Part shown: positions 37,007-46,329 of the stretch, piece by piece | Position numbering within the stretch: the stretch's first letter is position 1 | How the letters are laid out: each line of letters starts with the position of its first letter | Source of the DNA: an uncultured Agathobacter sp. | GTDB lineage: Bacteria > Bacillota > Clostridia > Lachnospirales > Lachnospiraceae | Length of the DNA: 62,293 bases | Assembly: GCA_945910395.1 (NCBI GenBank) | Contig: CAMDYX010000008.1 | Location: 1-62,293 of the forward strand | Reading direction: 5' to 3' | Program-made: the position numbers and the translations under genes | Notes under the pieces: generated by a model | Databases searched by the model: none | What the model was told of the DNA's origin: nothing | The model's input: only the letters and a program-made list of their open reading frames with translations

Positions 37007-38182
37007 TTACCATTTATAAGCCTCTGAACTGCGGATCGCGGTAACTACCTCTGACCATCCGGCACCCTCGATTGCATTATAGAATTCTTTGCTGATCTCC
37101 CGGTTTGGAATATAGACCTCCTCTTTTTCAAAGTCATAGGCCAGATAACCTAAATGCACCAGCAATGTCAGCACATCATCCGCATTTTCAAATGTTGTCA
37201 TGTCATTACAAAATCGTCCGGTATTAATATGTTGACGGTCGCCTGCAAGCATCCTAGTCACCATATCCTTAAGTCCGGCATAATTCATTTCAATGTAGGA
37301 ACGCAAAGCCTCATAAGTCTCGGTTTTTGTCCAATAGCTGTCAAACACCCCACTGAGAGTTGCCTCTACAACCGCTTTGGGATTATAAACAGATTTTACC
37401 TGCAAAAATGAATAGCCATCATACCACGCCTTCATGTCCGCAAAGCTTCTATTATATTTTTCACATAGCTGCCGAACCTCCGTCTCCGTAAAGCCCACAT
37501 ACTCCTCCATCTCGCGTGGATTGGTCATGGAAAATTCTAAAAACATGTTCAATGCAGAATGACTTCCATACTTTTTGATGGGAAGAATTCCCGTCATATA
37601 GACAAGGGCTGTATAGGATTTGTCTTTTAACCAATCTCTCAGGAAATCAAGATACTGCTTCTGTTCCTGCTCCGCTCCCTTTTTTTCCCTGAAAATGCAA
37701 TCCCATTCATCGATGAGAATCACGAACGGAATCTTTTCCTGATTAAAAATATCCTGTAGCGTAAAGGTCAGATTATTCTCATCAAACAAGACCACGTCCG
37801 GATACTGTGCCCTGATATCAAATAACAGTCGTTTTTTTAGCATGGTAAGCATCTCATCCACATTTCCGCTGTTACTTAAAAACTCCTGCATATTTATACT
37901 GATGACATTGTATTGATTCAGGTGTTTTTTATATCCTTCTTTTTTTGATATTTTTAACTTTTCGAACTGTCTATTTGAATCGTTAAATCTGCCATAATAA
38001 GCGGCAAGCATATCAAGTGCCATGGACTTCCCAAAACGACGTGGTCTGCTTACGCACAAATACTGCTGATTCGTCCCCAATACGCTGTTGGTATACCCAA
38101 TCAGTTCTGATTTATCAACATAGATTTCAGAATTCAATGATCTCTGGAATTTTTCATTGGTAGGATTCAGATATATTCCCAT
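37007..38182 (-). pseudogene. Truncated AAA-ATPase-like protein (nuclease domain missing)
   Basis: The product has 391 residues from ATG 38182 (MGIYLNPTNEKFQRSL; GGAAGG 8 nt upstream). The N-terminal AAA-ATPase-like domain is complete: YVDKSELIGYTN, the Walker A region VSRPRRFGKSMALDML, Walker B-like FVILIDEWDCIF, and the linker typical of the family (MTNPREMEEYVGFTETEV). Family members normally run past 500 residues with a C-terminal PD-(D/E)XK nuclease domain; this one stops after NAIEGAGWSEVVTAIRSSEAY, where that domain should begin. The stop lies 17 bp from the sigma28-like promoter of the glycan genes. Likely a broken, mobile-type gene. Confidence 0.7.
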
Positions 38183-38249
38183 GAAGAACACCTTCCTTTA
38201 TTCTCTGCATGCATTTATATTATGATTATATCCGAAAATGGCTCTTGTG

Positions 38250-39998
38250 TCATTCATAAATCTCTGGCATATTAGTAAACACATCCGTCACGCCCCACAG
38301 TGAAAATTCGCGCAAATCGATTTTCTGTGGCTTCTGTTCTGGGAAAAAGGCTTCTATCCCATTCCATGCACGAACCGGCTTTCCTTGCCAATGCTCGGGT
38401 ATCGCGCAATCTAGTCCTCCAATACTTGGATGAAGTGCATCTGCATTTGCATAATCTCCCCATTTGATGCAGTCACTTAAGTTTGCTGCAAGCATGCCCG
38501 TCTTACAGGAGTCATCCAGTTCTTTCATTTTCTTAACGGATTCTGCCCAGAAGGAGGAATAAATGATATACTCTTCCAAGTTGTACTTTTTCACCAATTC
38601 CAGCGTTTTTTCTTCGATTCCCTCATAATGAATGGCACTAGTCTTTAGTTCAATATTAATCAGCAAATTCTTCTGTTCACAATATGGCTTTAACACTTCA
38701 AAAACTTCTTCCAGTGTCGGGATACGAACTCTGCTTTTATCCGGATACAGATCTTCATTGACCCCTCTCATTGGAATCTGCTGCAATTCCTTAAGGGTAT
38801 AATCGCATAGTCTGCCTTCAGTAGTCGTGATTCGTCCCAATGTCTCATCATGAAATACCACAACCTGACCATCTTTTGATAGCTGTACATCCAGTTCGAT
38901 TCCCTTTACTCCCGGAATCTTTGCTGCTTCTTCAAAGGCAAGTAGCGTATTTTGTGGGTACTTCATACACATACCACGATGCGCCCAAATACCAACCATC
39001 GCCTTCTCTTGCTCTGATGCAACTTTTCTAAGCGGAACATCCGCCTGAAGAAACTGCTCAATTACATGAACTGCACTAAGTGTCTCTTCTTCTGTGACAC
39101 CGGCTCCAATTGGTTCTCCTTCACAGTCTCGAATAAATCCTATGATTTCATAGATTAGGCCAGCACCCAGATAGTCAAATTCATACCTTTCTCTTCTGTT
39201 CGGATCTTCATAGCGCACTTCAAATTTTTTCGTCAGCCACCATGGGGATTCCGCCAGAATATAACCCTTCGTCCCTGAGATAAGCAACTGTCCTTCCGAC
39301 TTAACACCAAGTCCCATCTTGGCAGTTGCCATACCATTTTCGTAGGTAAATATCAACTTTGTATATTTATCTACGCCATTCGGTGCATGAATAGATTGTG
39401 CCTGCACTCCTGTATAATCACACCCCATTAATTTAAAAATCGGAAGCATGCAATATGCTCCCAACTCTGCTACGCTTCCACCGGTTTTGACATCCACGAA
39501 TTCCCGATTGCAGGTACTTTCTAACTTTGTGAAAGCAGCCTCCACATCACAGATTTCCCCAATCACACCACTTTGCGCTACTTCAAGCAATTTGAGAAAT
39601 CCCGGACAATAAGAGGTCTTTAGTGCCTCCCGGAGCACAAGCCCATTCTCCTTTGCTAGGGCAAACAATTCCTCTGCCTCCTCTAGTATAAGAGTCATCG
39701 GTTTTTCACACAATACATGCTTTCCTGCTTCAAGAGCGGCCTTTGCATACACATAGTGTGTCTCGTGCGGGGTTGCGATATATACGGCGTCGCACTGATT
39801 CCATAATACATTCAAATTCATTGTTGCAATTGGACTTTTTTCAACACCATAATCTTTGCAATATGCAGATACAAATTTTTCTGCGCTATTCTCATGGGGA
39901 TTATAAACACAGGTCAGCATTGCATCCTGTGTCATCAAAATATCCTTCACAAATCGTTGTGCTATTCGGCCTGTACCAATCATTCCGAATCTTATCAT
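38250..39998 (-). CDS. Gfo/Idh/MocA oxidoreductase fused to glycerophosphodiester phosphodiesterase
   Basis: A 582-residue fusion. Residues 1-335 are a Gfo/Idh/MocA oxidoreductase: FGMIGTGRIAQRFVKD (nucleotide loop), IATPHETHYVYAKAAL, HVLCEKPMTL (EKP motif). Residues about 340-582 are a GDPD domain: WAHRGMCMKYPQNTLLAF, GIELDVQLSKDGQVVVFHDE (the His, Glu, Asp, His set), RIPTLEEVFEVL. The ATG overlaps the stop of the preceding gene by 4 bp. GDPD enzymes cut glycerophosphodiesters; joined to an oxidoreductase in a glycan operon it suggests remodelling of a polyol-phosphate substituent. Confidence 0.85.
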   Translation of the reverse strand: MIRFGMIGTGRIAQRFVKDILMTQDAMLTCVYNPHENSAEKFVSAYCKDYGVEKSPIATMNLNVLWNQCDAVYIATPHETHYVYAKAALEAGKHVLCEKPMTLILEEAEELFALAKENGLVLREALKTSYCPGFLKLLEVAQSGVIGEICDVEAAFTKLESTCNREFVDVKTGGSVAELGAYCMLPIFKLMGCDYTGVQAQSIHAPNGVDKYTKLIFTYENGMATAKMGLGVKSEGQLLISGTKGYILAESPWWLTKKFEVRYEDPNRRERYEFDYLGAGLIYEIIGFIRDCEGEPIGAGVTEEETLSAVHVIEQFLQADVPLRKVASEQEKAMVGIWAHRGMCMKYPQNTLLAFEEAAKIPGVKGIELDVQLSKDGQVVVFHDETLGRITTTEGRLCDYTLKELQQIPMRGVNEDLYPDKSRVRIPTLEEVFEVLKPYCEQKNLLINIELKTSAIHYEGIEEKTLELVKKYNLEEYIIYSSFWAESVKKMKELDDSCKTGMLAANLSDCIKWGDYANADALHPSIGGLDCAIPEHWQGKPVRAWNGIEAFFPEQKPQKIDLREFSLWGVTDVFTNMPEIYE

Positions 39999-41344
39999 TT
40001 CATCCTCTCTCCGCTTCGTTTACTCATGAACAGCTCCACAATTCTTGACATTGCAATTGATTCTTCCTCGGTAAGCTTGTAGTCTTTTCTTCCGGTACCA
40101 TTGATTTTCCCGACAAATTCACTGATCTCATATCGAAGACCATCTCCTTGAAAGGAAGGTTCAAAATGCTCAATATCCGTTGGGTCCTCTCTTCGCACCT
40201 CAAACTTATGCGTCAGCCACCACGGAGATGGCGCAAGGATGTACCCCTCAGTTCCTGCCATTACCAGTTCTCCTTCCGATTTCACGCCTACACCCATTTT
40301 TGCAGTTGCCATACCGTCTGCATAACGCAACTGAATTTTCGTATACAAATCAATGCCATCATCTCCCAAGATACTGTCTATTTGCACATCTGAATAATTG
40401 GTTCCAAATAATTTAAAAATCGGAAGCAGCGTGTATGGCGCAAATTCCAAAAAGGCTCCTCCATATTTTGCGTCTGTTCTCTCTCTGGATCCAATGGCAG
40501 CCAGTCTCGTATAGCAAGCCTCTATGTCTCTTATTTCTCCAATCTTTCCGCTTTTTGCCACATTGATCAACTGTTGAAATCCGGGACAATATGCCGTTTT
40601 GATAGCCTCCATCAAAACAAGCCCTTTTTCTTTTGCCATATGATACAGTTCCATAGTCTCCTTGTGAGTAAAGGCCAATGGTTTCTCACTTAATACATGC
40701 TTTCCATGTTCAAGTGCCGCTTTTGCATACGCATAGTGGGTCTCATTTGGTGATCCAATATAAATGGCATCTGTTCTCTTCCAAAACTCTTCCATATCAT
40801 CTGAATAAACTTCTATTCCCTCTTCTTGCTGAAATCGTTTTGAACTCTCTTCTTCCGGATTATATGCACATTCGATTTCAAGGCCACTAACGTATTTTGC
40901 TTCTGAAATAAAGCGTGGAGCTATGCGACCTGTTCCAACAATTCCTAATCGTACAATTGGGAATTTTTCTTTTCGAATCATGGTAGAAGAAATATTTGCT
41001 GTTCTCTCTAAATAAACCACTTCACAATACTTCTTCAGATAATCATAGTGTCCTTTCCAATCAGATCCCAAAACAAAAACATCAACCCCATACTTTTGGA
41101 TATCCTCTACCTTTTGTCCCTCATGGTCTTCCACTATAATTTCATCTGCAAATCCTGTCTTTCGGACATTCTCCACACGCTCTAACAACGGGTCCACAAC
41201 ATTCACTTTTCCTCTTGCTTCATCAAAATGCTCCGTTGTAACACCTACTATCAGATAGTCTCCTAATGCTTTTGCTCGCTCCAATAATTTATAATGTCCT
41301 TCATGAAACAAATCATAGGTTCCATATGTAATGACTTTTTTCAT
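39995..41344 (-). CDS. Cytidylyltransferase (TagD-like) fused to Gfo/Idh/MocA oxidoreductase
   Basis: A 449-residue fusion. Residues 1-128 form a glycerol-3-phosphate cytidylyltransferase-like domain: KVITYGTYDLFHEGHYKLLE (HEGH 14-17), KVNVVDPLLERVENV, FVLGSDWKGHYDYL, ANISSTMIR. Residues 130-449 are an oxidoreductase: LGIVGTGRIAPRFI, HVLSEKPLAF, YILAPSPWWLTHKFEV. Such a pairing recalls ribitol-phosphate synthesis, where a reductase and a cytidylyltransferase (TarJ/TarI, fused in Bcs1) work together; here both partner folds differ. The product is probably a CDP-polyol or related donor for the LicD enzymes nearby (inference). Confidence 0.87.
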   Translation of the reverse strand: MKKVITYGTYDLFHEGHYKLLERAKALGDYLIVGVTTEHFDEARGKVNVVDPLLERVENVRKTGFADEIIVEDHEGQKVEDIQKYGVDVFVLGSDWKGHYDYLKKYCEVVYLERTANISSTMIRKEKFPIVRLGIVGTGRIAPRFISEAKYVSGLEIECAYNPEEESSKRFQQEEGIEVYSDDMEEFWKRTDAIYIGSPNETHYAYAKAALEHGKHVLSEKPLAFTHKETMELYHMAKEKGLVLMEAIKTAYCPGFQQLINVAKSGKIGEIRDIEACYTRLAAIGSRERTDAKYGGAFLEFAPYTLLPIFKLFGTNYSDVQIDSILGDDGIDLYTKIQLRYADGMATAKMGVGVKSEGELVMAGTEGYILAPSPWWLTHKFEVRREDPTDIEHFEPSFQGDGLRYEISEFVGKINGTGRKDYKLTEEESIAMSRIVELFMSKRSGERMK

Positions 41345-41355
41345 ATATGCTTCCC

Positions 41356-42375
41356 CTAAATGTATTCTACAATTTTATCTCTCTCTCGATTCATAATATT
41401 AATAACACGCTTATCGTCGGGTGCATGCATGTGTAATTTGTCAAGAATGTTTACCCACAATAAATCGTTCTGCTTATAAAACATATCCACATTCTTCAAT
41501 CCCTTTTCAATATCGAATGGTAGTAGCAAATCCTCTTTGTACCCTCTCCTATCTGGATTGAAAAATTGCGTTTTCGAAAAATTTCTTTCGGCTGTTTGTC
41601 CAAAAATAATCCGTCGTATTTGATCAAAAGTTTCTCTGTAGAACTCACGTTCAAAATGTGCCCCCTGCAGGTTATCCCATATATTAAAATCTCCCATAAA
41701 ATACTTTGATAAATCAATTACCCATGGATTATATTTATCAATAACATACTGTTCAAGTTTTCTTCCGACTTCGTTAAATCTTGGTAATGGATGAGAGCTA
41801 CCTCGAAATCTCTCTGGTATATATTCTACCGTTCCCTCTTTTGTCATATAGTAGGAGTTACAGCGAAAACAATTCAGAATGACATGATTACTATCATATT
41901 TTTCCATCATCTTTTTAAAAAAGTCATCTACATATCCAATCCACTCGTCCCATGGTTGGTCATAAATTCGAAACTTCGTTATCTCGCTCCCATATTTTTC
42001 ATCCAGATTCGTCCGAAAAAATTCATTTGCCTGGGGGGCAAAAATTGTATCGTGATATCTGCATTGATTCATATGCATATCCATAAAATCAATAACAACA
42101 TATTCTGCATCAGAATCTAATAATAACGACAAAGTTTCTTTGTTTAGGTTTTGTTTGAGTGAACGTATCGCTCCTTTTTCTCGAATACAAATATCTTTTA
42201 GATTTTCTACCTCCTCTTTTGGGAAGGGGGCGGGATACATTGCACATACAATATTCTGCTTATCCAAAAAATAGTCTATGTCTAGCCTTTCATCTAAAAC
42301 TCCATGCTCACTCTGTTTCCCATCTAAAAGAGATATTCTAGACACACAACTTCCCAAAACAGTAATCTTTATCAT
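41356..42375 (-). CDS. DUF6270-like protein of glycan clusters
   Basis: A 339-residue protein. The N-terminal ITVLGSCVSRISLLDG motif is characteristic of a family found in polysaccharide and flagellin-glycan clusters (DUF6270); the central VVIDFMDMHMN and C-terminal SSHPLPRFNEVGRKLEQYVI regions also fit. The GSC opening resembles the nucleophile loop of SGNH/GDSL esterases, so an acyl- or phospho-ester function is possible but unproven. The ATG overlaps the stop of the upstream licD-type gene by 4 bp, showing tight coupling. Confidence 0.7.
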   Translation of the reverse strand: MIKITVLGSCVSRISLLDGKQSEHGVLDERLDIDYFLDKQNIVCAMYPAPFPKEEVENLKDICIREKGAIRSLKQNLNKETLSLLLDSDAEYVVIDFMDMHMNQCRYHDTIFAPQANEFFRTNLDEKYGSEITKFRIYDQPWDEWIGYVDDFFKKMMEKYDSNHVILNCFRCNSYYMTKEGTVEYIPERFRGSSHPLPRFNEVGRKLEQYVIDKYNPWVIDLSKYFMGDFNIWDNLQGAHFEREFYRETFDQIRRIIFGQTAERNFSKTQFFNPDRRGYKEDLLLPFDIEKGLKNVDMFYKQNDLLWVNILDKLHMHAPDDKRVINIMNRERDKIVEYI

Positions 42376-43355
42376 TTGATATTCTCCAATATCTTCATTT
42401 CTATCAGCTGTTCCATCATCTCATCTGAAAGCTTCGTCTGAAACTCTTGCTCCATCACTTCCTTAAGACTTTTCATTTGTTCATTATAAAACGGATAATC
42501 GTGGGAGCTTCCAACATTTTTTGGTGTCATATAATCCGCTCCATAATAGTTTTTCAATATCCGATCATACCCTGAAGGAACAGGTATTACGGTATTCTCA
42601 AAGGGCATCTCCATATAATTTTCATAACACTCTCTTGGATATCGAAATTTCTTTCTATCGATACAAAATCCCATCATACATCCAATCTGAGTTGTACTAT
42701 CGTTTACATATTTTGCACTTAATAAATCAAATATTTTCTTCACTTCATGTTGGAGTCTATTATTGTAATCAATTGAAATTCCATAGGTTCTTTCTATTTC
42801 CCTCATTAAAGAAATTACATCCCTATCATAAGGTTCCTTTTCTGGAATGCTAGCTTCAACTCTTAGCAAAAAATCTAATGAATCTACCAAATTATCAAAT
42901 TGCCTTTCATCATCTGGCACATTATCAATGGGGAATATATCAATTCCAACAACATATGGGCACCTATGAAATTTTTTTAAAAAGACCTCATCAAAACACA
43001 TATGTCTTCCATTTATAACTCTTGCTTTAACCACATCATCTGTCGGATCACTATACACACTTTTTATCTCAAACCACTTACCAAGAACTTTCGGTGCTTT
43101 TTCGAGAAACTCCAAATAGTCTCGTCTGAGCATACAAATATCTAAATCATCATCCCACGGAATAAATCCTTTATGTCGAACAGCACCAAGCAAGGTTCCG
43201 AAATCTGCGTAAAAATGTAGATTCAATAAATTACATGCACTTCGAATTTCTTCTAATACTTCTAGCTGTGCCGCCCATGCACGTTTCATCATTGAAGAAA
43301 TAGTAAATTCCTCTCGTTCCTCCGCCAGAAAAAAATCCTCATCAAAATGTATCAT
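42372..43355 (-). CDS. LicD-family phosphotransferase
   Basis: A 327-residue protein with the full LicD motif FGTLLGAVRHKGFIPWDD, then DLDICMLRRDYLEF and GIDIFPIDNVPDD. The N-terminal MIHFDEDFFLAEEREEFTIS extension is shared with the next gene's product, so the two are recent paralogues. Expected to transfer a phospho-alcohol from a CDP donor. It is the second gene of the operon that starts at 45182. Confidence 0.9.
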   Translation of the reverse strand: MIHFDEDFFLAEEREEFTISSMMKRAWAAQLEVLEEIRSACNLLNLHFYADFGTLLGAVRHKGFIPWDDDLDICMLRRDYLEFLEKAPKVLGKWFEIKSVYSDPTDDVVKARVINGRHMCFDEVFLKKFHRCPYVVGIDIFPIDNVPDDERQFDNLVDSLDFLLRVEASIPEKEPYDRDVISLMREIERTYGISIDYNNRLQHEVKKIFDLLSAKYVNDSTTQIGCMMGFCIDRKKFRYPRECYENYMEMPFENTVIPVPSGYDRILKNYYGADYMTPKNVGSSHDYPFYNEQMKSLKEVMEQEFQTKLSDEMMEQLIEMKILENIK

Positions 43356-43367
43356 TCCTAATCTCTC

Positions 43368-45182
43368 CTAAATAAGATTATACATCTCTAGTAACTCTTT
43401 ATACCCCTTTGGTATCGGAACTGATATGTTATTCCAAAGTACGTCTTCTACTTCTTCAAACCATTCACTTCTATAAAAGATGTTCTTGCCCTCACGAACC
43501 TCATCTAAAATGTACAGATAATCACTTGATTCACAGTTCCTTCCTGCCACTATATCAGCCGCTTTATAAAACGCGTTTCGCAGATTCCCATCTATATTAA
43601 AATCTATTCCTATCGTTCGCTTCCAATCTTCAACAATTGCTTGTTCTTCTTCTCTATATGGTGGTTTTACTCCAACATTACCTGCTGTTTTTAGTAATCC
43701 TAGTATAATAGAATTACGCGCTTCTTCCAGTTTCGCATCATTACATACCGAATCCAGTGCCTGTATAGTAATGCCAGTTTCTTCCTTAAATCCATGAAAT
43801 CTTGCGCCATACTTTTCCCAATCTTCCCTTAATCCATCTGTGACAATTTCCAGTTCTAACTTTTCAATGTTGTCAGATATATATATACTATAAAAATCAA
43901 ACCACACTCCCAATTCCTCTGGAAGGCAATTTACAAAGGTTATATAATCTTCTCTCTTCATCGCAAATTCAAGATTACCAGAACTGAAATAACTCCCCTT
44001 AATAATACTAGATAGCGTTTCTCCTATCGCAAATAGTTTCAAATTATGATTTTTACATATCCGATTAATCTCTACAAATACTTCCATTTGTGCCGCTAAT
44101 CTTCGTTTTGCAACTTCGTCTTCTTTAGATGAAGTTGCAAAAAAATCTATACTATATTCTATACGTGGCTTGCAGTCTCGGTTAAGAAATTTCCAATAGT
44201 AATCAGTCGATATGGCCTTTATATGCTCCCTTGCGGCTTCTACTTTTCCGTTATATTTAATACTTGCTATTTCTTTAATCAATGTATTATAAAATGGATA
44301 ATCATGTCCTGCACGGACATTCTTCGGAACCAAATAATCATCACCGTATTTCAGACGAAGTACCAAATCATAATTCTCTGGAACTGGTACAGTAATATTT
44401 TCAAAAGGAATTCGAATAGCCTTATCGTATATTTCTTTCGGAATATAGTAATCTCTTCCACTTCCCAGACATGGCATCTCCGTCAAATAATCTGCATCGT
44501 TCTCTCTGTATAATGAATATACTTCATCAAGCAATATATACAATTCCTGTTCTGTAGGATTCTCCTGTGAGAATTCAATTTGACAAATCTTTTTTATCAT
44601 GTCTATTCGTTCTCGTATCATGGCAATCCCCTGAATATACTCCTTACTTGTAGGAGCATATTCCTTAATTTCTTGTTTTAAATGACAAACTTCCGTAATT
44701 ATTACTGTAGCATCTATTTGTTCCTTTTCTAAAGCTTTTTCTCTTGGCACATAGTCAAGAGAGAACACATCAATCCCTGTCACAAGAGAAAAACCATGGT
44801 ATTCTCTAATTCTCTTTCTTTCTGCAATCGTCGATATTCCATTAACCACCTTAATTGCATGCGCCCCCCATTCAGGTTCCGAATATACACTCAGACACAT
44901 CAATTCATCCTGGCAGTTCTCAATTACCTGCATAAATCTCACTAGGTCTTGACGACGCATACAAATATCCATATCATCATCCCATGGAATGAATCCACGA
45001 TGTCGAACTGCGCCCAGCAAAGTTCCCCAATCCGCAAAATATGGAATATCATACTGCATACATAATATATCTATTTTACTTAAAAGCTCTATCTGTGCTG
45101 CCCATGCATTTTTCATCATAGCAGAAATAACAAATCCATTTCTTTCTTCCTGCTCAAAAAATTCTTTTTTAAAGTTTACCAT
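43368..45182 (-). CDS. Tandem LicD protein with a degenerate second domain
   Basis: The product has 604 residues. ATG 45182 (MVNFKKEFFEQEERNG) is chosen because it aligns with the start of its paralogue (MIHFDEDFF) and GAGG lies 5 nt upstream. The first domain (about 25-300) is intact: DWGTLLGAVRHRGFIPWDDD, MDICMRRQDL. The second (about 350-604) keeps the scaffold (AQMEVFVEINRICKNHNLKL) but has IGETLSSIIKGSYFSSGN and LEFAMKREDY where the catalytic GTLLGAVRH and WDDDxD should be. It is probably a pseudo-domain with a structural or acceptor-binding role. First gene after fliC1; no clear own promoter seen. Confidence 0.85.
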   Translation of the reverse strand: MVNFKKEFFEQEERNGFVISAMMKNAWAAQIELLSKIDILCMQYDIPYFADWGTLLGAVRHRGFIPWDDDMDICMRRQDLVRFMQVIENCQDELMCLSVYSEPEWGAHAIKVVNGISTIAERKRIREYHGFSLVTGIDVFSLDYVPREKALEKEQIDATVIITEVCHLKQEIKEYAPTSKEYIQGIAMIRERIDMIKKICQIEFSQENPTEQELYILLDEVYSLYRENDADYLTEMPCLGSGRDYYIPKEIYDKAIRIPFENITVPVPENYDLVLRLKYGDDYLVPKNVRAGHDYPFYNTLIKEIASIKYNGKVEAAREHIKAISTDYYWKFLNRDCKPRIEYSIDFFATSSKEDEVAKRRLAAQMEVFVEINRICKNHNLKLFAIGETLSSIIKGSYFSSGNLEFAMKREDYITFVNCLPEELGVWFDFYSIYISDNIEKLELEIVTDGLREDWEKYGARFHGFKEETGITIQALDSVCNDAKLEEARNSIILGLLKTAGNVGVKPPYREEEQAIVEDWKRTIGIDFNIDGNLRNAFYKAADIVAGRNCESSDYLYILDEVREGKNIFYRSEWFEEVEDVLWNNISVPIPKGYKELLEMYNLI

Positions 45183-45272
45183 ATTTTCCTCATAACTGCT
45201 ATGCATACCATCCTAAGTCTTAATGAATTGTATCCTATATTGTCTTATATATTGTTTCCATAAAATTATGAA

Positions 45273-45297
45273 AGAGGATCACATATGTGATCCCCTT
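45273..45297 (-). terminator. Hairpin after fliC1
   Basis: An 18-bp perfect palindrome (GGATCACATATGTGATCC, 45276-45293) with flanking extension, followed on the minus strand by TCTTTCATAATTTT. It is a moderate terminator; read-through into the glycan operon starting at 45182 is plausible. Confidence 0.65.
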
Positions 45298-45327
45298 ATA
45301 AAAGTTCTCGAACGATGTCTCTGTGAA

Positions 45328-46137
45328 TTACTGAAGTAATGAAAGAACTCCCTGTGTTGACTGATTTGCCTGAGCAAGCATTGACTGACCTGCCTGTGTA
45401 AGTATATTATTCTTAGAGTACTTAACCATCTCATCTGCCATATCAGTATCACGGATACGAGACTCTGCTGCGGTTACATTCTCAACAATATTATCTAAAT
45501 TATCAATCGTATGCTCCAGTCTATTCTGAACAGCACCAAAGGTAGAACGCATCTCTGAAACATTCTCAATCTGTGTTGCAACATTGGTTATTAAAGTTTC
45601 TGCACCAGTTTGATTTGTAAATGAGCCACCAATTGCATCGGCAACATCAGATAATTTCACACCATCGATAGTAATTTTATTTGATGCTCCCGTCTTGTAT
45701 CCAACAAAAATATCTGCATCCTCTTCTGCAAGCATCTTCTTTCCGTTGAAATCTGTAGTAGATGCAATTCGACTAATTTCTTGCTTGAGCTGCTGAACCT
45801 CATCACTTATGGCTTTAACATCTTTAGATGAGTTTGTTCCGTTAGCTGCCTGAACTGCCAATTCGTTGATACGCTGAAGCATGGAATGCACTTCGTTAAG
45901 TGCGCCTTCAGCAGTCTGTACTGCTGAGATACCATCCTGTGCGTTTGTAGATGCACGGTCAAGACCTCTGATCTGCTTACGCATCTTTTCAGAAATGGAA
46001 AGACCTGCTGCGTCATCTGCTGCACGGTTGATTCTGTAGCCAGAAGATAACTTCTCTGAACTCTTTGTCTGCTGATTAGCTGTTACGTTAAGAACTCGGC
46101 TAGCATTCATAGCCTGCATATTGTGCTGTACTACCAT
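45328..46137 (-). CDS. fliC: Flagellin (copy 1)
   Basis: A 269-residue short flagellin consisting almost only of D0/D1 domains: MVVQHNMQAMNASRVLNVTA, GYRINRAADDAAGLSISEKM, a small central region (TGASNKITIDGVKLSDVADA), and the C-terminal coil ending NQSTQGVLSLLQ. With no large D2/D3 it would make a thin filament; glycosylation may add the exposed surface. It differs from copy 2 at four residues. It has a sigma28 promoter (46256-46282) and the Shine-Dalgarno AAGGAGG, a possible CsrA site. Confidence 0.97.
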   Translation of the reverse strand: MVVQHNMQAMNASRVLNVTANQQTKSSEKLSSGYRINRAADDAAGLSISEKMRKQIRGLDRASTNAQDGISAVQTAEGALNEVHSMLQRINELAVQAANGTNSSKDVKAISDEVQQLKQEISRIASTTDFNGKKMLAEEDADIFVGYKTGASNKITIDGVKLSDVADAIGGSFTNQTGAETLITNVATQIENVSEMRSTFGAVQNRLEHTIDNLDNIVENVTAAESRIRDTDMADEMVKYSKNNILTQAGQSMLAQANQSTQGVLSLLQ

Positions 46138-46255
46138 AATAATTTCCTCCTTGAATAAAAAACATATCCATCTTATTTTCTTTTTTTATCTTTCAGGGCC
46201 AGGCACCGGTCTCCTTACACCCCTTCGTAAGCATATCCTTTGCTTTACAATCAAT

Positions 46256-46282
46256 ATATCGGTAATATTTGCAATCCCTTAA
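46256..46282 (-). promoter_or_regulatory. sigma28 promoter for fliC copy 1
   Basis: TTAA (46279-46282), 15-bp spacer, ACCGATAT (46256-46263) on the minus strand, close to TAAA-N15-GCCGATAA. The leader is about 110 nt and has a GGA in an AT-rich loop plus the GGA of the Shine-Dalgarno. Confidence 0.85.
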
Positions 46283-46329
46283 CCCCCCTAACAAGTTTTT
46301 AACCTATTTTTTAAAAAAATTTTCTTATG

